Position numbers and translations under genes: made by a program. A stretch of 64,000 nucleotides of DNA from assembly GCA_964628055.1 (NCBI GenBank), contig CAZVNL010000004.1:1-64000 (forward strand), read 5' to 3'. This stretch comes from CAZBEL01 sp964628055. Its GTDB lineage: Bacteria; Fidelibacterota; Marinisomatia; Marinisomatales; TCS56. Positions 1-7,392 of the stretch are shown here, piece after piece. The number at the start of each line of letters is the position of its first letter. The stretch's first letter is position 1. The notes under the pieces are model-generated. The model was not told the DNA's origin, ran no database searches, and worked only from the letters and a program-made list of their open reading frames with translations.

Positions 1-376
1 AACTTACGATTACCGCCTGGCGGATGTGAGTTACGAGGGGGTGAAGGAATATCATCCAATGACTGTCTTAGGCGTTACCGTGACTGAAGCCATACCGGAT
101 AAGTTTGCTCTGCATCCAGCCTATCCTAATCCTTTCAACCCAGCTACAACCATTCGGTTTGAACTACCCGAAGCCTTACAGGTTAAGCTAACGATTTACG
201 ATCTTCGGGGGCTAGAAGTAAAAACACTCGTCAATGGTTTGCAGGAGGCAGGCAGTTATTCGGTGAAGTTTAATGGCAAGAATGATAACGGTATCAAATT
301 ATCGAGTGGTATTTATTTTGTCGTAATGAGAGCTAAAGTGGTGACAACATCTCAAAAGATCGTTCTATTACGGTGA
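1..376 (+). CDS. C-terminal end of a secreted protein with a Por/type IX sorting domain (5' truncated)
   Basis: The frame is open from base 2 at the window edge to a TGA at 374-376, so this is the last ~124 residues of a longer protein. It begins with YDYRLADVSYEG, the usual end of a beta-domain before the sorting tail. A typical sorting domain follows: YPNPFNPATTIRFELPE, a YDLRGLEV strand, and GIYFVVMRA near the end. Such domains direct proteins through the type IX secretion pathway in FCB bacteria. The GTG at 26 is an internal codon, not the start. The function of the upstream part cannot be seen. Confidence 0.85.
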   Translation, partial: TYDYRLADVSYEGVKEYHPMTVLGVTVTEAIPDKFALHPAYPNPFNPATTIRFELPEALQVKLTIYDLRGLEVKTLVNGLQEAGSYSVKFNGKNDNGIKLSSGIYFVVMRAKVVTTSQKIVLLR

Positions 377-460
377 AAGAAGCCTAACCCCCGCTCAACC
401 TGACGTGGAAAGCTGGAAGCGTGATTTTCGCCTTTTACCATTTAAATTATCTTGGGGTAA

Positions 461-703
461 GACATTGCTCTGTGTCCTTATTTCCACGCAGGCGAGCTCA
501 TCCAGTTATCTGTCAGTGTTGTTAATGGGAAGATCTATGTAATTGGGGGTAGGGGACTTACTGTTTATGAGGCGTACGCCCAAGTCTATGAATATAAGCC
601 AGGAATAGATTCTCGATCTTGCCCCCAAAACTATCAAACGTGGTTAGTCTTTAACGCTTTCGGTGCTTTCCTTGATCGGGAAATTATATCTGCTCAACAC
701 TAG
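461..703 (+). pseudogene. Kelch-repeat protein remnant
   Basis: Frame 461-703 is open but has no start codon, and a TAA lies directly before it at 458-460. The translation contains LSVSVVNGKIYVIGG followed ~12 residues later by AQVYEYKPG. This is the signature of a Kelch beta-propeller blade (double Gly, then Val-Tyr-x-Tyr/Asp-Pro). Only one blade is left, and the following ~30 residues do not look like Kelch. It is best read as a fragment of a decayed gene lying between the sorted protein and the hemerythrin gene. Confidence 0.55.
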
Positions 704-764
704 AGCATCAGGATAATTTGTCAATGAACCCCAATATCCTTTAACTGATATAAATAACCACCTG

Positions 765-1319
765 CTACTGTAGGTAAATCTCAGCCAACTGCTTTGCAAT
801 ATTCAAATAGTCTTGGATATTCTGCAAGCCGATTTGATCACGATTGGCGGCCTCAAATTGAAGGGTCAGTGTTTCCATTACTTGTGGTGAAAGGCGGGTC
901 TCAGCCATAGGGTACAGGATATGATCCTCTTTGTAAATGTGATCGACTAACAGGTTGGCGTAATTACGGGCATTGCTCACAAACCCTGGAAGAAGAGTCC
1001 CCTCACCAGATTGATGTTTAGTTAAAGCAGCGTGCATTGCACCCACATACGCTCGTCCCTGACGGTGTTCCGCCAACATGACCGCAATGGGGCCGCTCTC
1101 CTCGGAGAAACCGACTTGTACCATGGCTTTGAATAAGAGATCCTCCTCTTTTCCGTGATGACATTTATCAGCAAATAGGGTAATGAAGGTTATCAACTGG
1201 TCTAAATGTTCTGTGGGGAAAGCCTCCCCCGCCTCCAGTTTATCGCAAATGGCAGGGATCACTTTCAACATGCTTTTGATTTGCTTATGTTCTTCCATTA
1301 AATGTTCTATAGGTTCCAT
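765..1319 (-). CDS. Hemerythrin HHE domain protein
   Basis: 184 residues. The sequence has the His/Glu pattern of a hemerythrin four-helix bundle: EEHKQI near residue 10, CHHGKEED near residue 54, AEHRQG in the middle, and VDHIYKEDHILYP near residue 130. These ligands bind a di-iron centre. Proteins of this family bind O2 or NO or act in iron-sulfur repair; the exact role cannot be decided here. A CGGAG ribosome site lies about 8 nt before the ATG. It is a single gene, divergent from the copper ATPase. No signal peptide is seen, so it is probably cytoplasmic. Confidence 0.85.
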   Translation of the reverse strand: MEPIEHLMEEHKQIKSMLKVIPAICDKLEAGEAFPTEHLDQLITFITLFADKCHHGKEEDLLFKAMVQVGFSEESGPIAVMLAEHRQGRAYVGAMHAALTKHQSGEGTLLPGFVSNARNYANLLVDHIYKEDHILYPMAETRLSPQVMETLTLQFEAANRDQIGLQNIQDYLNIAKQLAEIYLQ

Positions 1320-1869
1320 TTTAGACTCCGGTTTAATTACTTTGATTTAATCACTGCGTATAAAATTCGTAGCAATTCATGGTTGACATTAATAATGATA
1401 CTTGTCTCTTGTTTGTTTCACTATATATTTCACCTATGACATCTTAGGGGTTTGCGTTTAACTTTCCAAATAACCTAACTTTGGATCCGGCATTTTTTCA
1501 AACGAGTTTATAACGATCACTTTCACAGGTTAAGTCAATGAAAAGCACCTGTTGGGGAACTTTAAACCTTGGTGAATTTATTAACTCTGTATGATGAAGG
1601 ATATGAAAGCCTCACGCGGGTTACTGGACAACCCTTTTACCGAAAGAAGCTGCCTAGGCGACTCTTGCAACCGGTAGTGTTAAGGATAGTGTGTAGGGAG
1701 TAAATTACTTTTTAAAAAGAATGCAAAATGTTATACACCAAATGAAAAATTGTGTAACGGATACCACTATTATTCTTAGGAAATTCCGTTTGACTAAAGA
1801 TTGTTTTTTACTTGGTTTGTGATGGCTAAGGACAATATTTAGTTGGTAATTAGTAAAAAGGAAGTCATC
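1320..1869. other. Long intergenic region between hemerythrin and the copper ATPase
   Basis: About 550 bases with no convincing reading frame on either strand. It must hold the divergent promoters of the hemerythrin gene and the P-type ATPase, but I see no clear -35/-10 pair. It is AT-rich near 1690-1860. No RNA gene was recognised. Confidence 0.5.
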
Positions 1870-4338
1870 ATGAAAGATCCAGTATGTGGTATGGAGATTG
1901 AGGAGCGCGAGGCGAGTGCTTTTACCGAGTGGGAGGGAACTCGCTATGGTTTTTGTTCAACATATTGTCAAAATACTTTTGTAAAAGATCCCGTGAAGTA
2001 CGCGACTTCGACGGAGGGGAAACAAACCGGTGCGGCATGTTGTCATTCTGAAGGGGGGCACGAAGATCACCATCATCACTCCCCTGTAGTAGTGGAAGAA
2101 AAATCAGGGAGTACCGGGGTGACTTATACGTGTCCCATGCACCCGGAAGTCCACCAGGAAGGTCCCGGATCGTGCCCCCAATGTGGCATGGCCTTAGAAC
2201 CCCTGGTGCCAGTGGTGGAAACCAAGCGTACGACCCAGTATGTGTGTCCCATGCACCCGGAGATTGTGAAGGATGAACCGGGGAATTGTCCCATTTGCGG
2301 TATGGCTTTAGAGCCGAAAACGGTGACGGAAGAGACGGAATCCAATCCCGAATTGACCGATATGACCAGACGCTTTTGGGTGAGCACAATTTTATCCATA
2401 CCCCTGCTCATTTTTACCATGGGAGAATCCGTAATAGGCCGACCGGTCCTCCATATCAGTTGGCTTCCCTGGTTAGAATTGTTACTGGCTACACCGGTGA
2501 TTTTATGGGGTGGAGCCCCGTTTTTCGTACGCGGCTGGCAATCGATTGTGAATCGTAGCTTGAATATGTTCACCCTCATCGCTATTGGCACCGGTGTTGC
2601 ATACACTTATAGTGTCATCGCCACCTTGTTTCCCAGCATCTTCCCGGATGCTTTTCGCAATGCAGAAGGTCTGGTAGCGGTCTATTTCGAAGCCGCCGCT
2701 GTGATTATAACCCTTGTGCTGCTTGGCCAGGTGCTGGAGTTGAAGGCGCGCGATAAAACCAGCAGTGCCATTAAAGCCTTGCTGGGTCTGGCGCCCAAAA
2801 CCGCTCGCATCCTCCGGGAAAACGGCGTCGAAGAGGATATCCCCTTAGATCACGTTCAGGTTGGGGACTTGTTACGCGTCCGTCCGGGGGAAAAAGTACC
2901 GGTGGACGGTGAAATTGTAGAGGGCAACAGTACGCTTGATGAATCCATGGTAACGGGTGAACCCCTTCCGGTGAGGAAAGCAAGCGGTGACAAAGTAACC
3001 GGAGCTACAGTAAACGGAACCGGTACTTTCTTGATGCGCGCCGAAAAGGTGGGCAGTGATACCCTACTGGCTCGTATCGTCCAAATGGTTAGCGAAGCCC
3101 AGCGCAGCCGTGCCCCGATCCAGGGACTGGCCGATAGAGTCTCCTCCTATTTTGTTCCTGCCGTGGTGTTAACCAGTATCCTTACTTTCGTAATCTGGAG
3201 TCTGGTGGGACCGGAACCACGCATGGCCTATGCCCTGGTCAATGCGGTAGCGGTCTTGATCATCGCCTGTCCCTGTGCCTTGGGATTAGCTACCCCCATG
3301 TCGATTATGGTGGGAACCGGCCGTGGCGCCATGGGCGGCGTCTTAATTAAAAACGCCGAAGCCCTAGAGACGATGGAAAAGGTTGATACTTTGGTGGTGG
3401 ATAAAACCGGCACCCTTACGGAAGGAAAGCCCCAATTGGTTACTATCAAAAGCACGGGCCAAATATTGGAAGATGACCTTCTTCGTTACACCGCTAGCCT
3501 GGAGCGGGCTAGTGAGCATCCCTTAGGGGAAGCCATTGTGAAGCATGCCAAGGAAAAGGGTCTAGACCTCATTAAAGTGGACGATTTTCAATCCATAACC
3601 GGTAAAGGCGTCAGTGGAGCAGTGGGTAAAAACATTGTTGCGGTGGGCAACATGCGGTTAATGGAGGAATTGGGCGTTGAAGTCGGTGAGTTAGCGTACA
3701 GTGCCGACGAACTGTGGAAAAAGGCCGAGACCGTGATTTTCGTAGCCGTAGATGGGCAAATTGCCGGGTTAATGGGAATTGCTGATCCCATCAAAAAAAC
3801 CACTCCCGACGCCATTAGGAAATTGCAGAAAGAGAAGATCAAGGTCGTGATGCTTACGGGGGACAATCGCGCCACGGCCGAAGCAGTGGCCAAGCAGCTA
3901 AATATTGACGAAGTGGTGGCCGATGTGCTACCAGAAAAGAAAAATGAAATTGTGAAGCAATTCCAGGAGCAAAGCAAGATCGTTGCCATGGCCGGTGACG
4001 GTATCAATGACGCCCCAGCCTTGGCTCAAGCCCAAGTGGGGATCGCCATGGGGTCGGGAACGGATGTCGCCATCGAAAGCGCCGGTATCACCCTGGTGAA
4101 GGGCGATTTACAGGGCATTGTCCGGGCCGTACATCTGAGTCGCGGAACCATGCGCAATATTCGCCAGAACCTATTTTGGGCCTTTGCCTACAATTCCCTG
4201 GGGGTTCCCCTGGCGGCGGGTGTGCTGTATCCGTTTTTCGGATTGCTGCTGAGCCCCATTATTGCCGCCACAGCCATGAGCTTTAGCTCCGTTTCCGTCA
4301 TCGGGAATGCCCTGCGGTTACGGAGATTAGAACTCTAA
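1870..4338 (+). CDS. copA: Copper-translocating P1B-type ATPase with YHS and two HMBD domains
   Basis: 822 residues from the ATG at 1870, which has GGAAG ~8 nt upstream; an in-frame TTG at 1843 is less likely. Domain order: an N-terminal YHS domain (KDPVCGMEI...FCSTYC), a His-rich linker (HEDHHHH), two tandem heavy-metal-binding domains (YTCPMHPEV...CPQCGMALEP and YVCPMHPEI...CPICGMALEP), then the ATPase core. The core shows VTGEP, the CPC transmembrane motif (IIACPCALG, ~residue 466), the phosphorylation site DKTGT (~511), SEHPLG, and GDGINDAP (~710). CPC indicates Cu+/Ag+ export driven by ATP in the inner membrane. Two small putative metal-related membrane proteins follow. Confidence 0.93.
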   Translation: MKDPVCGMEIEEREASAFTEWEGTRYGFCSTYCQNTFVKDPVKYATSTEGKQTGAACCHSEGGHEDHHHHSPVVVEEKSGSTGVTYTCPMHPEVHQEGPGSCPQCGMALEPLVPVVETKRTTQYVCPMHPEIVKDEPGNCPICGMALEPKTVTEETESNPELTDMTRRFWVSTILSIPLLIFTMGESVIGRPVLHISWLPWLELLLATPVILWGGAPFFVRGWQSIVNRSLNMFTLIAIGTGVAYTYSVIATLFPSIFPDAFRNAEGLVAVYFEAAAVIITLVLLGQVLELKARDKTSSAIKALLGLAPKTARILRENGVEEDIPLDHVQVGDLLRVRPGEKVPVDGEIVEGNSTLDESMVTGEPLPVRKASGDKVTGATVNGTGTFLMRAEKVGSDTLLARIVQMVSEAQRSRAPIQGLADRVSSYFVPAVVLTSILTFVIWSLVGPEPRMAYALVNAVAVLIIACPCALGLATPMSIMVGTGRGAMGGVLIKNAEALETMEKVDTLVVDKTGTLTEGKPQLVTIKSTGQILEDDLLRYTASLERASEHPLGEAIVKHAKEKGLDLIKVDDFQSITGKGVSGAVGKNIVAVGNMRLMEELGVEVGELAYSADELWKKAETVIFVAVDGQIAGLMGIADPIKKTTPDAIRKLQKEKIKVVMLTGDNRATAEAVAKQLNIDEVVADVLPEKKNEIVKQFQEQSKIVAMAGDGINDAPALAQAQVGIAMGSGTDVAIESAGITLVKGDLQGIVRAVHLSRGTMRNIRQNLFWAFAYNSLGVPLAAGVLYPFFGLLLSPIIAATAMSFSSVSVIGNALRLRRLEL

Positions 4339-4505
4339 ACCGACAGAAAGAGTAGGATGGCAATTATGATTTGGTGTTCCTTGCAAAGGCTGAGATCATT
4401 CTCACCTTGTAGGATAACCACTACGAGAAAAGCGACCGTTATGAACCCCATGACGTTAGCGGTGTCTTTAACAATCAACACATAGAATAGAAAAGGAGAC
4501 AGATC

Positions 4506-5006
4506 ATGATGTTTCTAGCAGATGCAGCCTTTGCGCTGACCTTAGTTGCCTTAGGAATCGGCTTCTGGGTCCTGTTGAAAGCGAAAAAAAGTGAAGCGGA
4601 GAATATGAAGGGCTTTGGGACATTCCTGGGCTACTTTATCATTGTCTTTGCCTTCATTATACTCCTGTGTGCAGGGTACTACACCCTACGCTTTTGGGAA
4701 GATGGCTATTTCTCTAAACCCACTGCCGGTCAAATGATGATGATGCAACGCATGCATGGCATGTCGGGAGGCTCCCATGATATGATGATGGGTGGCATGC
4801 ACGATGAAAAGTGCGAAAAAATGAAGAAAAGTAGCATGGGCGACATGGAGCAATGTGAAAAGATGAAAGGTGATATGAAGGGCATGATGAAAGGTGACAT
4901 GAAAGGGATGATGAAAGGTGATAAGGGTGATATGAAGGGAATGATGAAACAGGGGATGAGTGGCGATGAAAAAGGTGAGCATCACCCCGATAAGGATAAT
5001 AAATAA
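4506..5006 (+). CDS. Met-rich membrane protein, probably copper-related
   Basis: 166 residues with an AAAAGGAGA site before the ATG. There are two hydrophobic segments, at about residues 5-25 and 38-62. A soluble tail of ~90 residues is dominated by Met, Lys, Asp, Gly and His (MMMMQRMHGM, HDMMMGGMHDEKCEKM) and ends in repeats of MKGDMKGM. Met-rich and His/Cys-containing tails of this kind bind Cu(I) in known copper-resistance proteins; I infer the same here from composition and from its place 168 bp after the Cu ATPase. No named family was recognised. A short membrane-anchored metal sponge or chaperone is the simplest reading. Confidence 0.7.
   Translation: MMFLADAAFALTLVALGIGFWVLLKAKKSEAENMKGFGTFLGYFIIVFAFIILLCAGYYTLRFWEDGYFSKPTAGQMMMMQRMHGMSGGSHDMMMGGMHDEKCEKMKKSSMGDMEQCEKMKGDMKGMMKGDMKGMMKGDKGDMKGMMKQGMSGDEKGEHHPDKDNK
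4863..4943 (+). repeat. In-gene tandem repeat encoding MKGDMKGM units
   Basis: Two 24-nt units (4863-4886 and 4887-4910) and a third of 33 nt (4911-4943) encode MKGDMKGM, MKGDMKGM and MKGDKGDMKGM. The copies differ mainly at third codon positions, so protein sequence rather than DNA identity appears to be kept. Copy number may vary between strains. Confidence 0.85.
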
Positions 5007-5010
5007 CCAC

Positions 5011-5055
5011 AGTATTTACCACGGGACCGTATCGTTGTACCGTGGGGTAATACTC
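5011..5055 (+). terminator. Stem-loop after the Met-rich protein gene
   Basis: AGTATTTACCACGG (5011-5024) pairs with CCGTGGGGTAATACT (5040-5054) around a 15-nt loop, with one bulged or mismatched position. It lies just past the stop codon of the Met-rich gene. There is no T-run, so it is a weak or factor-dependent terminator, or an mRNA-stabilising hairpin. Confidence 0.5.
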
Positions 5056-5269
5056 AGGCTTGGACTTAAAGCCCCATAATAGGCACTTCTGAGCTATTGT
5101 GACCGAGGTGTTGAAATTGACCCACGTGTCCCAATAACCAGGTGGAAATGAACAACGGGCGCGTTTTTTCATTGTGTGGTCTTGTTAGGCTAGGACTTTG
5201 AAAGGCATCCCCTAATCTACAGTCGGTGGTTGTGGGGCTTTCAAGCTAGAACGAAGTAAGGAGTAAAAG

Positions 5270-5491
5270 ATGCACATGGCCGGTTGGATGGGAGGGGGAT
5301 GGGTTATGATGATCTTCTGGTGGGTCGTTGTCATCGTGGGGATTTTCCTGCTTGTGAACTTTTTGAGTCACAACAAGACCCAACCCCGCATTGGCGATTC
5401 GGCCCTGGAGGTTTTGAAAAAGCGTTACGTAGCCGGAGAGATATCGGAGGAGGAATTTGACCGGATGAAAAAAGAAATTTTAAATACCTGA
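5270..5491 (+). CDS. Small SHOCT-domain membrane protein
   Basis: 73 residues with a GTAAGGAG site before the ATG. A Gly/Trp/Met-rich N-terminus leads into one transmembrane helix (about residues 11-33). A C-terminal SHOCT motif follows: ALEVLKKRYVAGEISEEEFDRMKKEI. SHOCT domains are short two-helix oligomerisation modules of unclear function and often sit beside metal-transport genes. Here it follows the Cu ATPase and the Met-rich protein on the same strand, so a link to metal homeostasis is inferred from context. Confidence 0.8.
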   Translation: MHMAGWMGGGWVMMIFWWVVVIVGIFLLVNFLSHNKTQPRIGDSALEVLKKRYVAGEISEEEFDRMKKEILNT

Positions 5492-5741
5492 GAAAGCCAG
5501 GCGTAACCGTTAAAAAAGATTAGGTAACGTCAACGGAAAAGCCTTACACTATTAGTGTAAGTTGATCGGATTACGTTTTTTTCGCAATTATCCTTGGTTA
5601 GTTTCGAAAATTTCTTGTGATTGACAGCGCATCCCCGTAAAAGGGAAAAGCGGCAAAACGCTTGGTTATCCTAAATGAGCAAAAGTTTAGGATTCCTTAT
5701 GTTCAATGCTATTCTATTATCGTTAGAAAAGGAGCTTCACT

Positions 5742-6399
5742 ATGGCACTCGATAGACCGCTCACCCCGACTGAATTTAAATAATTGGAAGCATTTTTCGA
5801 TTCCGATAACGTGGCCGAAGAGTGTATTGAAATGTCTCCATTGGATGGTTTTCTCACTGGGTTAGTGATTGGTCCGGAGATGATTGTTCCCAGCCTGTGG
5901 CTCCCGGATATATGGGGTGAGACGGAAGGGGACGAAATGGTATGGGAATCACCGGAACAATTGGAGTGCATTTTGGGTCTCATCATGGCTCATGACAATC
6001 ACATCGCCAGGATATTTCACACCGATCCCAATCAGTTTGCACCCGTACTTTATTTTATTGAGGAAGCGGGCCAGGAGATCACCTTCATTGACCTGTGGTG
6101 TATTGGTTTTCTCCAGGCAGTGAATCTAAACTTAGATTCCTGGCAGCCAATAATTCAGTCTGAAGAGTTTGGACATCTCCTTCTTCCGTTTTACCTCAAT
6201 GGAACCGAAAGGAGGCAGTATCGTTTAGAGAACGATCCCGAGTTAAGGGAAATTCCCCATGACGTGTGGATAGAAACACTGTATGAATTCATTTCCCTCA
6301 TCCACAAGTTTTGGCATTTCTATAGAGACACAAAAAAGTCGACTCAGGAGCGAGTAGCAACGCCCACTACCGGAAGAAACGACCCCTGCCCTTGTGGTG
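5742..6399 (+). pseudogene. YecA/UPF0149-family protein with truncated SEC-C motif, interrupted by TAA
   Basis: An AAGGAG site precedes ATG 5742, which starts MALDRPLTPTEFK. The frame then meets TAA at 5781-5783 and continues as LEAFFDSDNVAEE, so a Glu codon (GAA) probably became TAA. The following ~200 residues (SPLDGFLTGLVIGPEMI) match the UPF0149/YecA pattern. The protein reaches GRNDPCPCG, the start of the zinc-binding SEC-C motif, but the remaining GSGKKxKxCC is missing. The sequence changes at about 6395-6400 into an unrelated gene end. The gene therefore has two lesions. Restart at TTG 5784 is possible but would not restore the SEC-C tail. Confidence 0.75.
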
Positions 6400-6624
6400 A
6401 GTTTATCGATTATTCCCGGCTTCGGTCGCGCTTATACCGGGCGTCCCTGGGATGGCTTTTTCAGTTTTATCATGGTAGCTGGTTTCGCTTCCAAGGCCTA
6501 CCAGTTCCATCGCCATGATGTCCCGATGGCCAGCGCTGTATTGGGGACTGTGGCTCCGCTATTCTGGGCAGCCGATTTTTACGGGGCCTACTGCACAGCG
6601 AGCACAGCCAACCCGACTTCCTAA
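6394..6624 (+). pseudogene. C-terminal fragment of a small membrane protein fused to the broken YecA-like gene
   Basis: The frame encodes SIIPGFGRAYTGRPWDGFFS followed by two hydrophobic stretches (FIMVAGFASKAY and ASAVLGTVAPLFWAADFYGAY). The 'IPGxGxxYxGrxxDG' start is typical of the conserved end of TM2-like or related small membrane proteins of FCB bacteria. No suitable start codon or ribosome site exists, because the 5' part is replaced by the YecA-like gene. It is most likely a relic left by a deletion that joined two genes. Confidence 0.5.
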
Positions 6625-6731
6625 GCGTCGTACCTGGCTCCCACCATTAATCGTAAACCAAAGTTCTTGATAATTGGGTGGTTCCGTTCATATTTTTTTT
6701 GTATAATTGGTTACTTAGAAAGGGGATAACC

Positions 6732-6992
6732 ATGAAAGAAGAACTTATCGGACAGGTCTCTAAACATTTTGGGAATATTTCAGTCACCGCCATTGAGCTT
6801 ACCAAGGGATCCCTGGCGTTAGGGGATACGATTCACATCAAAGGGTTTACTACCGACTTTACTACCCAGGTGGAATCCATCCAGATCGAGCACGAAAGTG
6901 TCTCTTCTGCTAAAAAAGGGGCAAGCATCGGGCTCAAAGTTCCGGAAAAGACCCGTAAAAAGGATAAAGTGTATAAAGTCATCCCGGACTAA
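6732..6992 (+). CDS. Translation elongation factor-like small protein
   Basis: 86 residues; the ATG at 6732 has AAAGGGG ~8 nt upstream, and the longer TTG start at 6678 is unlikely. The sequence resembles a stand-alone domain 2 beta-barrel of EF-Tu/EF-G: VSKHFGNISVTAIELT, LALGDTIHIKG, and KKGASIGLKV. Such single-domain proteins are widespread in thermophiles and FCB bacteria. Their function is unknown; they lack the GTPase domain, so they are not elongation factors. It is a single gene, with no partner visible. Confidence 0.75.
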   Translation: MKEELIGQVSKHFGNISVTAIELTKGSLALGDTIHIKGFTTDFTTQVESIQIEHESVSSAKKGASIGLKVPEKTRKKDKVYKVIPD

Positions 6993-7022
6993 GGGATAAT
7001 TCTGTCGGCTAGTTAGTAAAAT

Positions 7023-7342
7023 TTAATCTACGACACCGGTTCCCCAACCATTGTAGGTGCCTCTCAACTCTTCAGCTACCGCTTCGAACCAGCGTCGTAG
7101 CGTGTGGAGCTCCTCGTAATCGGGGAGCATTTTTTAAAGGCACAACAGGACCACTGTTTTTCTTCCGGTACAGGATAAATTTCCACTTCGAACCCCTCTT
7201 TGCGCAGGACCGTAGCCGCTGCTCGAGCCTCTTCTTCCCCGGGGAAATCGAAGAAAAAATCAATTCCGTGCACCTGGTCCATCTTCGATCCCAAGGCTTC
7301 CAATTGGAATAAGACTCTGAAATCGGGATCGAATTTTTTCAC
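7023..7342 (-). pseudogene. RraB-like ribonuclease E inhibitor domain protein, frameshifted
   Basis: The GTG at 7342 has a GGGGG site upstream and begins KKFDPDFRVLFQLE. The body (VHGIDFFFDFPGEEEARAAA, then PEEKQWSCCAFKK) matches RraB proteins. The zero frame then degenerates. A shift to the -1 frame at a run of six A (minus strand, ~7133-7138) restores MLPDYEELHTLRRWFEAV and ends GTYNGWGTGVVD with a stop at 7023. That is the expected RraB C-terminus. One missing A explains everything: either true decay, a sequencing indel, or a programmed or transcriptional slip. Full length would be ~106 residues. Confidence 0.75.
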
Positions 7343-7392
7343 CTGATAACCCCCTTTTGGTTTCCCGGATTTATGTTTTTAACTCTACAGGC

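Noticed and set aside
4863..4943. Tandem repeats as a CRISPR array
   Set aside because: They are in frame inside a gene, lack spacers, and encode a regular peptide repeat.
4686..5172. Long minus-strand ORFs opposite the Met-rich protein gene
   Set aside because: They are shadows of the repetitive ATG/GAT-rich coding sequence (His/Phe/Ser-rich translations) with no ribosome site and no family resemblance.
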